From the NCBI GenBank assembly GCA_963776225.1, contig CAVZLL010000003.1:868001-932000 (forward strand): a stretch of DNA of 64,000 bases. The letters are read 5' to 3'. Below, piece after piece: positions 42,608 through 49,921 of the stretch. The notes under the pieces are model-generated. The model was not told the DNA's origin. It searched no databases and saw only the letters and a list, made by a program, of their open reading frames with translations. Position 1 is the stretch's first letter, and each line of letters starts with the position of its first letter. The translations under genes were made by a program, and so were the position numbers. Origin of the DNA: Bog-756 sp963776225. GTDB lineage: Bacteria; Actinomycetota; Acidimicrobiia; Acidimicrobiales; RAAP-2.

Positions 42608-43350
42608 CCACACCACGACGGGTCGTCGCCATCACCGGTGCGGGGGGCGCGCTCGGTGCGGCGGTGTCCCGGCAGCTGGGCTCCGAGCCGGCCACCGATC
42701 TCGTGCTCAGCGACATCAGCGCGGCGTCGCTCGAGGCGACCGTCGGCGGCCTGTCCGGAGCAGACGGGTCGGTCGAGACCACGCTCGCGGACGTGAGCGA
42801 CTTCGCCGAGGTGGAGGCCGTGATCTCCCTGGCGGTCGAGCGCTTCGGCCGTCTCGACGTGCTGATCAGCAACGCGGGGGTGCTCTCGCCGAACGGTCGC
42901 ATCCACAACCTGGCGACCGAGGACTGGGAGCGTGCGTTCCGGATCAACGTCCTCGGTGCCGTCAACGGCATCCGTGCGGCGGTGGCCGTCATGCGCCCGC
43001 AGCAATCGGGATCGATCGTGCTCACCGCCTCGGTCTCCGGGCTCACCGCGTGGTCGCACGCGGGTCCCTACTGTGCGACCAAGGCGGCGGTCATCCAGCT
43101 CGCCAAGGTCGCCGCGGTCGAGTACGCCCGTGACGGGATCCGGGTCAACTCGGTGTGCCCCGGGTCGTTCCGGTCGGCGATCCACACCGACCTTCCGCCG
43201 GAGGCCCTCGATGCCATCGCCGGGCGCCACCCGCTCGGGCTCGGATCGGCGGCCGATCTGGTGGGTGCCTACTCCTATCTGGCCGGCGACACCTCCCGAT
43301 GGACCACCGGCTCGGCCATCGTCGTGGACGGCGGGTACTCGGCGCCCTGA
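42604..43350 (+). CDS. Short-chain dehydrogenase/reductase
   Basis: This 248-residue classical SDR shows TGAGGALGAAV, an Asp after beta-2 (LVLSDIS) suggesting NAD(H), SNAG, the Ser in LTASVSGLTAW, YCATK, and the C-terminal RWTTGSAIVVDGGYS. It would oxidise an alcohol or reduce a ketone in module B. Translation appears coupled to a 13-residue leader ORF. The gene is downstream of a family 2 operator and converges on the TetR gene. Confidence 0.92.
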   Translation: MTTPRRVVAITGAGGALGAAVSRQLGSEPATDLVLSDISAASLEATVGGLSGADGSVETTLADVSDFAEVEAVISLAVERFGRLDVLISNAGVLSPNGRIHNLATEDWERAFRINVLGAVNGIRAAVAVMRPQQSGSIVLTASVSGLTAWSHAGPYCATKAAVIQLAKVAAVEYARDGIRVNSVCPGSFRSAIHTDLPPEALDAIAGRHPLGLGSAADLVGAYSYLAGDTSRWTTGSAIVVDGGYSAP

Positions 43351-43355
43351 ACCGG

Positions 43356-43985
43356 CTACCCGCGTCCGGCAGGGGGATGGGCGATGCCGTGGGTGAAGAT
43401 CTCGGCGAACACCTCCGCCACCTCCGAGGCGGACATCGAGCCTCCGGAGCGCAGCCAGAGGTAGGTGTAGTTGTGCATCCCGAGCCAGGCCAGGGCGGTC
43501 AACCTCGGCTGGAGCGCACCGAACTCGCCCGAGTCGACGCCGGCCTCGAGCACCCCCTCGACCCGCAGTTCGTAGGCGCGGCGCCGTTGCCGGAACTGCT
43601 CGGCCCGTTCGCCGGTGAGCGCCGGGAACTCGTGGAGGAACACCCAGACGTGGTCCGGGTACCGGTGGATCACGTCCAGCAGCTCCTCCCCGAGCATGGT
43701 CAGCTGCTTGGTCGGCGACCCGCCGGCCTCGGCCACCCGATCGGCCCCCGCCATCACCTCGTCCATCACCCGGTCGTGGATGGAGGCGAGCAGCTCCTCC
43801 TTGGAACCGATGTAGTGGTAGAGCGCGCCCTTGCCGAGGCCGTTCGCCGCGCAGAGCTCGGTGATGCCCGTGGCGTGGTACCCGCGTTGGGCGAAGACAT
43901 GGGCGGCGGTGTCGACGATCGCCTCGCTGCGTGCCCGCCTCTTGGCCGCACGCTGGGTGTCGTTGGTGGCGTCGGCCTGCGGCAT
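43356..43985 (-). CDS. TetR-family transcriptional regulator
   Basis: This 209-residue regulator has an N-terminal TetR helix-turn-helix (IVDTAAHVFAQRGYHATGIT, then LCAANGLGKGALYHYIGSKE) and a helical C-terminal domain of the TetR_C type, including LTALAWLGMHNYTYLWLRSG. The ATG at 43985 is chosen because upstream codons lack similarity and enter the operator region. It is divergent from the acyl-CoA ligase operon. The family 2 operator at 44009-44028 lies in its own promoter region, so it is the best candidate for the regulator of all four family 2 sites, with autoregulation. Confidence 0.9.
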   Translation of the reverse strand: MPQADATNDTQRAAKRRARSEAIVDTAAHVFAQRGYHATGITELCAANGLGKGALYHYIGSKEELLASIHDRVMDEVMAGADRVAEAGGSPTKQLTMLGEELLDVIHRYPDHVWVFLHEFPALTGERAEQFRQRRRAYELRVEGVLEAGVDSGEFGALQPRLTALAWLGMHNYTYLWLRSGGSMSASEVAEVFAEIFTHGIAHPPAGRG

Positions 43986-44004
43986 CGGTTGGGACGCTAG
44001 CAAA

Positions 44005-44028
44005 TCGGTAGGATGACTGGTCGGTACA
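44005..44028 (+). promoter_or_regulatory. Promoter with family 2 (TetR-type) operator
   Basis: TCGGTA is directly repeated (44005-44010, 44021-44026); the -10-like TAGGAT (44009-44014) is followed by GACTGGTCGGTACA (44015-44028). The implied start of transcription near 44021 lies inside the operator and rules out the in-frame ATG at 44013 as a start for the ligase gene. The divergent tetR starts 20 bp to the left. Confidence 0.6.
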
Positions 44029-44135
44029 AGTCTCGGTCGGTCCGGAAAGGTCCTCGGTATGGCACGGCCAACCCACGGGGTGGAGCAGCGAAGGACGTCC
44101 TGGTCGTGACCCCCGTCGAGGGAAGGCGACCGGAC

Positions 44136-45674
44136 GTGAACTGGTTCTCCGTCCTCGCCCATCACGCGACCCGCCGACCGGACAAGGCGATCACCGTCTT
44201 CGAAGGAGAGACCACCACCTACGCGGAGATGGCGGCTCGCTCGACCGCCCTGGCCGGAGGTCTCTCGGAGCGAGGGGTCGGTCCAGGCGACGTCGTCGGA
44301 CTCCTCATGTACAACTGCACCGAGTTCCTGGAGACCGTCTTCGCCGCGAACTACCTCGGTGCGATCGCGATGCCGATCAACTGGCGGCTCGCCACGCCGG
44401 AGGTGCGCTACATCCTCGAACACTCGGGGGCCCGGGCGCTGGTCTCGGACGAGTCACTGGTCGGACGGGCCGACGAGGCGACCGAGGACGCGGGGCCCTC
44501 CCTCGTCCGTGCCTGCGTGTCGCAGCACCCGCCCGGTGGATGGACTCCACTCGGCGAGCTGCGGGTGACCGGTACCCCGTCCGGGCACTCCCCCGTCGCC
44601 GCCGACGACATCCACCGGCTGATGTACACCTCGGGCACCACCGGGCGCCCGAAGGGGGTGATGATCTCCCACGCCAACCTGGCCTGGAAGAACCTGGCGC
44701 ACATCGTCGAGTTCGGCTTCACCGGTGCCGACCTGGGGCTCGCCTGCGGGCCCCTCTACCACGTCGGCGCGCTCGACCTCACGACCACCTCGCTCATCGC
44801 CGCCGGTGCCACGACCATCATCCACCGGGTGTTCGACGCGTCCGATGTCGTCGACGAGCTCGAGCGGTCGCGGGTCACCACGGTGTGGCTCGCACCCGCC
44901 ATGGTCAACGCGATCATGGCGTTGCCCGGCGTCGAACACCGCGACCTGTCGTCGGTGCGCCTGATCGTCAACGGCGGCGAGAAGATGCCGATCCCGCTCA
45001 TCGAGGCGATCCAGCGCACCTTCCCGGCGGCCTGGTTCGCCGATGCGTACGGCCTCACCGAGACGGTCTCCGGCGACACCTTTCTCGACCGGGACAGCAT
45101 CGTGACCAAGCTCGGCAGCGTCGGCCGTCCCTGCCTCTACCTCGAGCTCGACATCTGGGACGGGCGGGGGAGCCCGGTGCCCGGTGGGGAGCGCGGGGAG
45201 ATCGTCCTGCGTGGACCGAAGGTCTTCAGCGGCTATTGGCGGGACCCCGAGGCGACCGCCGCCGCCTTCGACGGGGGATGGTTCCACACCGGTGACATCG
45301 GCGTCCGCGACGAGGACGGGTACCTGTACATCGTCGACCGCCTCAAGGACATGATCGTGTCCGGCGGGGAGAACATCGCCGGCTCCGAGGTCGAGCGTGT
45401 CCTCTACGAGCACGAGTCGGTGCTCGAGGCGGCAGTCGTGGGCCATCCGGATGAGCGGTGGGGAGAGGTCCCGGTGGCGTTCGTGGTGCTCCGTGAGGAC
45501 GTGTCGGCCTCGGCAGACGTGCTCATCGATCATTGCCGTACCCAGCTCGCGCGCTACAAGGTCCCGAGGGAGGTCACCTTCCTCGACGCCCTGCCCCGTA
45601 ATCCATCGGGCAAGGTGCTCAAGCGTGAGCTCCGGACGTTGGTGGACAGCCGAGCAGGGAGGACACCGCAGTGA
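44136..45674 (+). CDS. AMP-forming acyl-CoA ligase (FadD-like)
   Basis: This protein of about 512 residues is a long/medium-chain fatty-acid-type CoA ligase: phosphate loop YTSGTTGRPKG (164-174), ADAYGLTETVSG, GGWFHTGDIGVRDEDGYLYI, DRLKDMIVSGGENIAGSEVE, and catalytic Lys in PRNPSGKVLK. The GTG at 44136 has a GGGAAGG site nine bases upstream and gives a typical N-terminus; a GTG at 44106 is the alternative. It overlaps the small ABM gene by four bases. It presumably activates the acid produced in module B. Confidence 0.92.
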   Translation: MNWFSVLAHHATRRPDKAITVFEGETTTYAEMAARSTALAGGLSERGVGPGDVVGLLMYNCTEFLETVFAANYLGAIAMPINWRLATPEVRYILEHSGARALVSDESLVGRADEATEDAGPSLVRACVSQHPPGGWTPLGELRVTGTPSGHSPVAADDIHRLMYTSGTTGRPKGVMISHANLAWKNLAHIVEFGFTGADLGLACGPLYHVGALDLTTTSLIAAGATTIIHRVFDASDVVDELERSRVTTVWLAPAMVNAIMALPGVEHRDLSSVRLIVNGGEKMPIPLIEAIQRTFPAAWFADAYGLTETVSGDTFLDRDSIVTKLGSVGRPCLYLELDIWDGRGSPVPGGERGEIVLRGPKVFSGYWRDPEATAAAFDGGWFHTGDIGVRDEDGYLYIVDRLKDMIVSGGENIAGSEVERVLYEHESVLEAAVVGHPDERWGEVPVAFVVLREDVSASADVLIDHCRTQLARYKVPREVTFLDALPRNPSGKVLKRELRTLVDSRAGRTPQ

Positions 45675-45991
45675 TCTTCATCGTCGTCAAGAACCGGGTC
45701 CGTCGCAAATTCGCAGACGAGTGGATCGACCTGGTCCAGGACTTCACGAGGGCGTCCCGCGCCGAGCCGGGGAACATCTGTTTCGAGTGGTATCGAAGCG
45801 TGGAGGATCCGACCGTGTACGTCCTGGTCGAGGCGTTCGAGGACGCCGCGGCGGGGGAGGCGCACGTCCAGTCGGCCCATTTTGCGACGGCCGGCGAGCA
45901 GCTCCGGAATTGGCTCGCCGCGGTTCCCGAGATCGTGCACGTCGACGCGCCGGGCGACGGCTGGTCCCCGATGGGTGAGGGAGCGACCTGA
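45671..45991 (+). CDS. ABM-domain putative quinol monooxygenase
   Basis: This 106-residue dimeric alpha/beta ferredoxin-like protein starts at a GTG overlapping the ligase stop (GTGA). The antibiotic-biosynthesis-monooxygenase pattern is clear: VIFIVVKNRVRRKFADEWID, then EPGNICFEWYRSVEDPTVYV, LVEAFEDAAAGEAHVQSAHF. Family members oxidise quinols without cofactor or act as small detoxifying enzymes. Tight coupling to the ligase suggests a dedicated role in the same pathway, possibly on an aromatic intermediate. Confidence 0.9.
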   Translation: MIFIVVKNRVRRKFADEWIDLVQDFTRASRAEPGNICFEWYRSVEDPTVYVLVEAFEDAAAGEAHVQSAHFATAGEQLRNWLAAVPEIVHVDAPGDGWSPMGEGAT

Positions 45992-46021
45992 GCGGGACCC
46001 GATGCTCGGCCCGCCGCACCG

Positions 46022-46036
46022 GGGACGAGTCGTCCC
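46022..46036. repeat. Perfect 15-bp palindrome
   Basis: GGGACGAGTCGTCCC has seven-base arms around one G, 31 bp after the ABM gene. It could be a short stem-loop at the transcript end or an operator for the following gene. Confidence 0.35.
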
Positions 46037-46060
46037 GGTCCGGTTGACGCTTGCGATCGG

Positions 46061-46083
46061 TTCATGTCAAGGTAAGACATCAA
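46061..46083. promoter_or_regulatory. Inverted repeat upstream of ketopantoate-reductase-like gene
   Basis: ATGTC (46064-46068) and GACAT (46076-46080) are separated by seven bases and flanked by TT/AA at 46061-46062 and 46082-46083. A TTGACG hexamer lies at 46044-46049. This is a candidate promoter/operator for the gene at 46134. Confidence 0.35.
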
Positions 46084-46133
46084 CCGGGGGACGGGGTGCC
46101 CGGCCCCGACCGGACCACTGGCTGGAGCCTGCC

Positions 46134-47054
46134 GTGAAGATCGCCATCGTGGGAACCGGAGCCATGGGGTCGGTGTACGCCGGGCTCCTCGGCAAGGCCG
46201 GCCACGAGGTGTGGGCGATCGACACCTGGCAGGAGCACACAGAGGCCATCGCCAGGTCGGGGCTCACCGTCTCCGGTGCCAGTGGCAGCTTCGTGGTCGA
46301 CGGTCTCGACGTGGGGCGCACGCCCGAGGAGGCCGGTCCCTGCGACCTGTGGGTGATCGCGACCAAGGCGCAGCACGTCGAGGAGGTCGCCGGACGGATC
46401 GCCCCACTGCTGGGCCCCGAGAGCGTGGTGATGGCCTTCCAGAACGGGCTCGGCTCGGCGGAGCGGGTCGCCCGACACCTGCCCGAACGGCAGATCGTGA
46501 TCGGGATCGCCGAGGGGTTCGGATCGTCGATCCCGCGGCCCGGCCACGTGCACCACGAGGGCATGCGGCTCATCCGGATCGGCGAGATGCAGGGCGGTCT
46601 CACCGATCGGGTCCTCGGCATCGAACAGGCCTGGCGTGAGGCCGGGTTCACCGTGAGGGCCTTCGCCGACGTGCACCTCATGATCTGGGAGAAGTTCCTC
46701 TGCAACGTGACCCTCAGCGCACCGTGCGCGGTCTTCGACGTCACGGTGGGCGAGCTGATGGCCGACCCCGGGCTCTGGGGGATCGCTCTCGGGTGCACGG
46801 TCGAGGCCTACCGGGTGGGCAGGGCCAACGGGATCCGGTTCGCCTTCGACGATCCGGTCCGCTACGTGACAGAGTTCGCCGCCACCATCCCCAACGCCAG
46901 CCCGTCGATGCGCCTCGACCACCTCGCCCGCAGGCGGTCGGAGGTCGACGTCATCAACGGGCAGGTCGTCGAGCTGAGCCGCGAGCTGGGCATGGACGCC
47001 CCGTACAACGAGACCTTGTGCGCGATCCTTCGCCGGCGGGAGTCCCGGTTCTGA
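46134..47054 (+). CDS. Ketopantoate reductase-family (PanE/ApbA-like) dehydrogenase
   Basis: This 306-residue protein (GTG start) has the N-terminal Rossmann motif VKIAIVGTGAMGSVYAGLLG, the LWVIATKAQHVEEVA segment, FQNGLGSAERVARHLP, and the all-helical C-terminal domain with WEKFLCNVTLSAPCAVFDVT. The lysine of WEKF matches the catalytic position of ketopantoate reductase. In this catabolic setting it more probably reduces a branched 2-oxo acid than serving pantothenate synthesis; that is inference. It stands alone between two convergent regions. Confidence 0.88.
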   Translation: MKIAIVGTGAMGSVYAGLLGKAGHEVWAIDTWQEHTEAIARSGLTVSGASGSFVVDGLDVGRTPEEAGPCDLWVIATKAQHVEEVAGRIAPLLGPESVVMAFQNGLGSAERVARHLPERQIVIGIAEGFGSSIPRPGHVHHEGMRLIRIGEMQGGLTDRVLGIEQAWREAGFTVRAFADVHLMIWEKFLCNVTLSAPCAVFDVTVGELMADPGLWGIALGCTVEAYRVGRANGIRFAFDDPVRYVTEFAATIPNASPSMRLDHLARRRSEVDVINGQVVELSRELGMDAPYNETLCAILRRRESRF

Positions 47055-47154
47055 CCACCCGGCTCGACACCGGCCACGACCTCATGATCACCGAGCCCAG
47101 CAGGTCGCCGACGCGCTGCTCGACGTCGCGGCCCGCCGAGCAGGTCCCACCTTC

Positions 47155-48345
47155 TCAGGCGGGGACGCCCACCCCCATCAGGTTGGCCAGGTTGCCGCCC
47201 ATCACCTTGGCCGCGACGTCGTCGGGGAGGCCCTCCAGTTCATCGACGTAGCTGATCGGATCGGCGAGCCCCTCGGGGTGCGGGAAGTCGCTGCCGAAGA
47301 GGACGTGATCGGCGCCGACCAGGTCGACCAGCGAGGACAGGTTGTCCTCCCAGAAGGGGTTGACGTAGACGTTGCGCAGGAAGGCGGCGCTGGGGTCCTC
47401 CGGAAACTGGTGGGGCATCTTCTCGTAGGCATCGGCGAAGTCCTGCAGCAGGTGGCCGACCCAGTTGGCCCCGTTCTCGACCGCGGCGATCTTGAGGTCG
47501 GGGAAGCGGGTGAAGGCCCCGTGGCAGACCATCGCCGCCATGGTGTCGGTGATGGGGCGCTTCCCCTGCGAGAACATCCGGAAGGCCGAGGGCTGGAAGG
47601 GGAGGAACTCCGCGCTCTCCTCCCACCAGTTGGCGATCTGGCTGTAGCCGCTGTCGGAGGCGTGCATGCCGACCAGGAGCCCGGCCTCCTGGATCCGCTC
47701 CCAGATCGGGTCGAACTGGGGGAGACCTGGAGAGCGCGTGCCGCGGTGGGTGGGGACCGGTGCCGGGCGGATGAGCACGCAGCGCGCACCACGCTCGATG
47801 ACCCAGTCGATCTCCTCCAGCGCCTTGTCGACCAGCCCCATGAAGATCACCGGGGTGGCGAAGATCCTGCCCTCGTAGTCGAATTGCCAGGTCTCGTACA
47901 TCCATTCGTTGAGGCTGTGGACGAGCACCTGGATCAGGTCGGGGTCGTCCTTCAGCCGCTCCTCGAGGAGGGAGGCCAGGGTCGGGAACATCAGCGCCCG
48001 GTCGATCCCGAGCTCGTCCATGAGCTTCACTCTCGGCTCTGGCTCGCGGAAGGCGGGCAGGCACTTGATCGGCTTGCCGATGATCTCGCGGTAGGACTTC
48101 CCGTCGGGGTTCCCGTGGCGGTAGTACTCCTCCTGGGCACCCGGGGCGGCCACGACGTCGAAGGTGGGGTTGGGGATGTACTCGCTGATCTGACCCCGCA
48201 CGACGATCTTGGTCCGTCCCCTGACGTCGACGTAGTCGATGGCCTTCGCGTACTCCTCGGGCACGAACTTGGTCAGCGCCTCCCGCGTCTCGTACATGTG
48301 GTTGTCCGCATCGAAGATCGGATAGTCGAGCGCTCGGGATGGCAC
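47155..48345 (-). CDS. ACMSD-type amidohydrolase (amidohydrolase_2 family)
   Basis: This 396-residue member of the decarboxylase/hydrolase family begins ALDYPIFDADNHMYETREAL, with the metal motif DADNH, then LLVGMHASDSGYSQIANWW, ENGANWVGHLLQDFADAYEK and the C-terminal LFGSDFPHPEGLADP carrying the metal Asp. It is the third family member in the window. It is monocistronic with a family 1 operator 60 bp upstream, linking it to the module A promoter set despite its distance. Confidence 0.91.
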   Translation of the reverse strand: MPSRALDYPIFDADNHMYETREALTKFVPEEYAKAIDYVDVRGRTKIVVRGQISEYIPNPTFDVVAAPGAQEEYYRHGNPDGKSYREIIGKPIKCLPAFREPEPRVKLMDELGIDRALMFPTLASLLEERLKDDPDLIQVLVHSLNEWMYETWQFDYEGRIFATPVIFMGLVDKALEEIDWVIERGARCVLIRPAPVPTHRGTRSPGLPQFDPIWERIQEAGLLVGMHASDSGYSQIANWWEESAEFLPFQPSAFRMFSQGKRPITDTMAAMVCHGAFTRFPDLKIAAVENGANWVGHLLQDFADAYEKMPHQFPEDPSAAFLRNVYVNPFWEDNLSSLVDLVGADHVLFGSDFPHPEGLADPISYVDELEGLPDDVAAKVMGGNLANLMGVGVPA

Positions 48346-48404
48346 GGTGGGTTCCCCTGTTCTCTTTGGGCGTCGAACGAGGCAAACGAAGCATCTCGTC
48401 CAGT

Positions 48405-48419
48405 GAGAACGACATTATC
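48405..48419 (-). promoter_or_regulatory. Operator-like palindrome, family 1
   Basis: On the minus strand this reads GATAATGTCGTTCTC, with both half-sites identical to those of GATAATCGGGTTCTC at 11577 (spacers differ). It lies 60 bp upstream of the amidohydrolase start. Both sites precede genes of the same protein family, 37 kb apart. Confidence 0.55.
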
Positions 48420-48527
48420 ACCTCTGCCCGGCCCGCTCAAGCGGGAGACGGGCCGGAGAGGGGGCGCGACCAGGGCACCGGTCCGGTCGGAGGCGCCGTG
48501 CCGGCCATCCGGCGGGCAGTCGCCGGA

Positions 48528-49418
48528 TCAGGGCTCGGACTTGGCGATCGCCCGCACCGGCGGCGCCGACCTCCAGTCGGAGATCCCGTCCTCGGCAAGG
48601 GCGACCGGGTACCCGCCACCGTGGACGTTGGCCCAGTGGGCATGGTTGAGCTCATGGAGGGTGAAGCACGCGTTGAGGGCGTTGTAGAAGCCCATGTTGT
48701 CGACGGTCTGGTTGACCGACTCCTTGATCAGCAGTGCAGTCATGGTCGGCAGCTCGGCGATCCGACGGGCGAATTCGAGCGTCTTGTCGGCGAGCTCGGC
48801 CGCCGGGAAGACCTTGGAGACCATCCCGAGCCGGTAGGCCTCGTCGACGTCGAGCGAGTCCCCGGTCAGCATGAGCTCCTTGGTCCGGCGCGGACCGAAC
48901 TCCCAGGGGTGGGCGAAGTACTCGACCCCGCACATGCCGAGTCGGGTGCCGACCACGTCTGCAAAGGAGACGTCGTCGGCCGCCACGATGAGGTCGCAGG
49001 CCCACATCAGCATGAGCCCGGCGGCAAAGACGGTGCCATGGACCTGGGCGACCGTGATCTTGCGCAGGTTGCGCCACCGCCGCGTGTTCTGGAAGTAGTA
49101 ATGCCACTCCTGGAGCATCATCTTCTCGGTGGCCTGGCGCGTGCCGCCGTTGACGAGCGAAGACGGGTGGGGATTGTCGCCGCTGAACTCGGCGGTGGCC
49201 ACCTTCGAACCCATGTCGTGCCCCGCCGAGAACATCGGTCCCATGCCACCGAGGATCACCACCCGCACCCCGTCGTCGGCCTCGGCCCGTAGGAACGCCT
49301 CGTCGAGCTCGACGAGCATCCCGCGGTTCTGCGCGTTGCGGGCATCGGGCCGGTTCAGCATGATCCTGGCGATCCGCCCGTCGTCCAGCGTCTCGTACGT
49401 GACGAATTCCTCCGACAT
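48528..49418 (-). CDS. Enoyl-CoA hydratase/isomerase (crotonase) family protein
   Basis: This 296-residue crotonase-fold protein has IMLNRPDARNAQNRGMLVEL, the oxyanion-hole segments MFSAGHDMG and VAQVHGTVFAAGLMLMWACD, and GVEYFAHPWEFGPRRTKELM in place of the canonical AGGTQRLPR region. It is longer than standard hydratases, with extra residues (EWHYYFQNTRRWRNLRK) after the first oxyanion element, a trait shared with the paralogue at 62334. Its ATG overlaps the thioesterase stop. It ends a leftward operon with aldehyde dehydrogenase and thioesterase. Confidence 0.9.
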   Translation of the reverse strand: MSEEFVTYETLDDGRIARIMLNRPDARNAQNRGMLVELDEAFLRAEADDGVRVVILGGMGPMFSAGHDMGSKVATAEFSGDNPHPSSLVNGGTRQATEKMMLQEWHYYFQNTRRWRNLRKITVAQVHGTVFAAGLMLMWACDLIVAADDVSFADVVGTRLGMCGVEYFAHPWEFGPRRTKELMLTGDSLDVDEAYRLGMVSKVFPAAELADKTLEFARRIAELPTMTALLIKESVNQTVDNMGFYNALNACFTLHELNHAHWANVHGGGYPVALAEDGISDWRSAPPVRAIAKSEP

Positions 49419-49921
49419 CACTGCTCCTGCCTCTCCTCGGTGCCGGCGCTCCGGCGGGTTGTCTGGATGGCGAAGGCCACCGTGGCGACGGCGCACAGTT
49501 CGCCGGAGCCCGCGTCGAGGATATCGACATTGACGACGGCCAGGCTCCGGCCCCGCCGGACCACCCTGCCGGCCGCCCGGGCCGGCCCCACCGTGATCCC
49601 CTGGAGGTAGTGGATGGTGAGGTCGATGGTGGCGGCCGAGTCGAGCGGGGCCTCCGCGACGATCGCCCGGCCGGCGACGATGTCGGCCAGGGTGGCCACC
49701 AGCCCTCCCTGGAGCGCTCCGCGCGGGTTGGTCAGCCGGGAGTCGAGGTCGAGCTCGATGGCCAGGTCGGCCCCGGGGTGCTCCACGTCGCGCAGCGCGA
49801 GCTGCTGGAAGAAGTGCTCACCTTCGGCGAGGACCCGCCGGTGCTCGGCGAGGGTGTCGTCACGGGACGGCGCCCCCGGTGGACCAGCCGGTGGCCGGTC
49901 CACGGTGTCCGGGTCGATCAC
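49418..49921 (-). CDS. PaaI-type hotdog thioesterase
   Basis: This 167-residue hotdog-fold protein starts at a GTG overlapping the aldehyde dehydrogenase stop. The PaaI pattern is LTNPRGALQGGLVATLADIV, followed by ATIDLTIHYLQGITVGPARA and VVRRGRSLAVVNVDILDAGS; the NPRGALQGG segment holds the usual Asn/Gly active-site region. It should hydrolyse acyl- or aroyl-CoA esters, perhaps recovering CoA from dead-end intermediates. It is tightly coupled at both ends. Confidence 0.9.
   Translation of the reverse strand: MIDPDTVDRPPAGPPGAPSRDDTLAEHRRVLAEGEHFFQQLALRDVEHPGADLAIELDLDSRLTNPRGALQGGLVATLADIVAGRAIVAEAPLDSAATIDLTIHYLQGITVGPARAAGRVVRRGRSLAVVNVDILDAGSGELCAVATVAFAIQTTRRSAGTEERQEQ

Noticed and set aside
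42031..44076. A 681-codon open frame on the minus strand
   Set aside because: It crosses the E1 gene, the operator, an SDR and tetR in a non-native frame and contains no coherent domain.
44013..44135. ATG at 44013 as start of the acyl-CoA ligase
   Set aside because: It lies within the -10/operator element, the added 41 residues do not resemble the family, and a GTG at 44136 has a good ribosome-binding site.
47055..47154. Coding-looking stretch between convergent genes
   Set aside because: It is only about 100 bp, has no start, motif or coupling, and cannot be told apart from ordinary GC-rich intergenic DNA.
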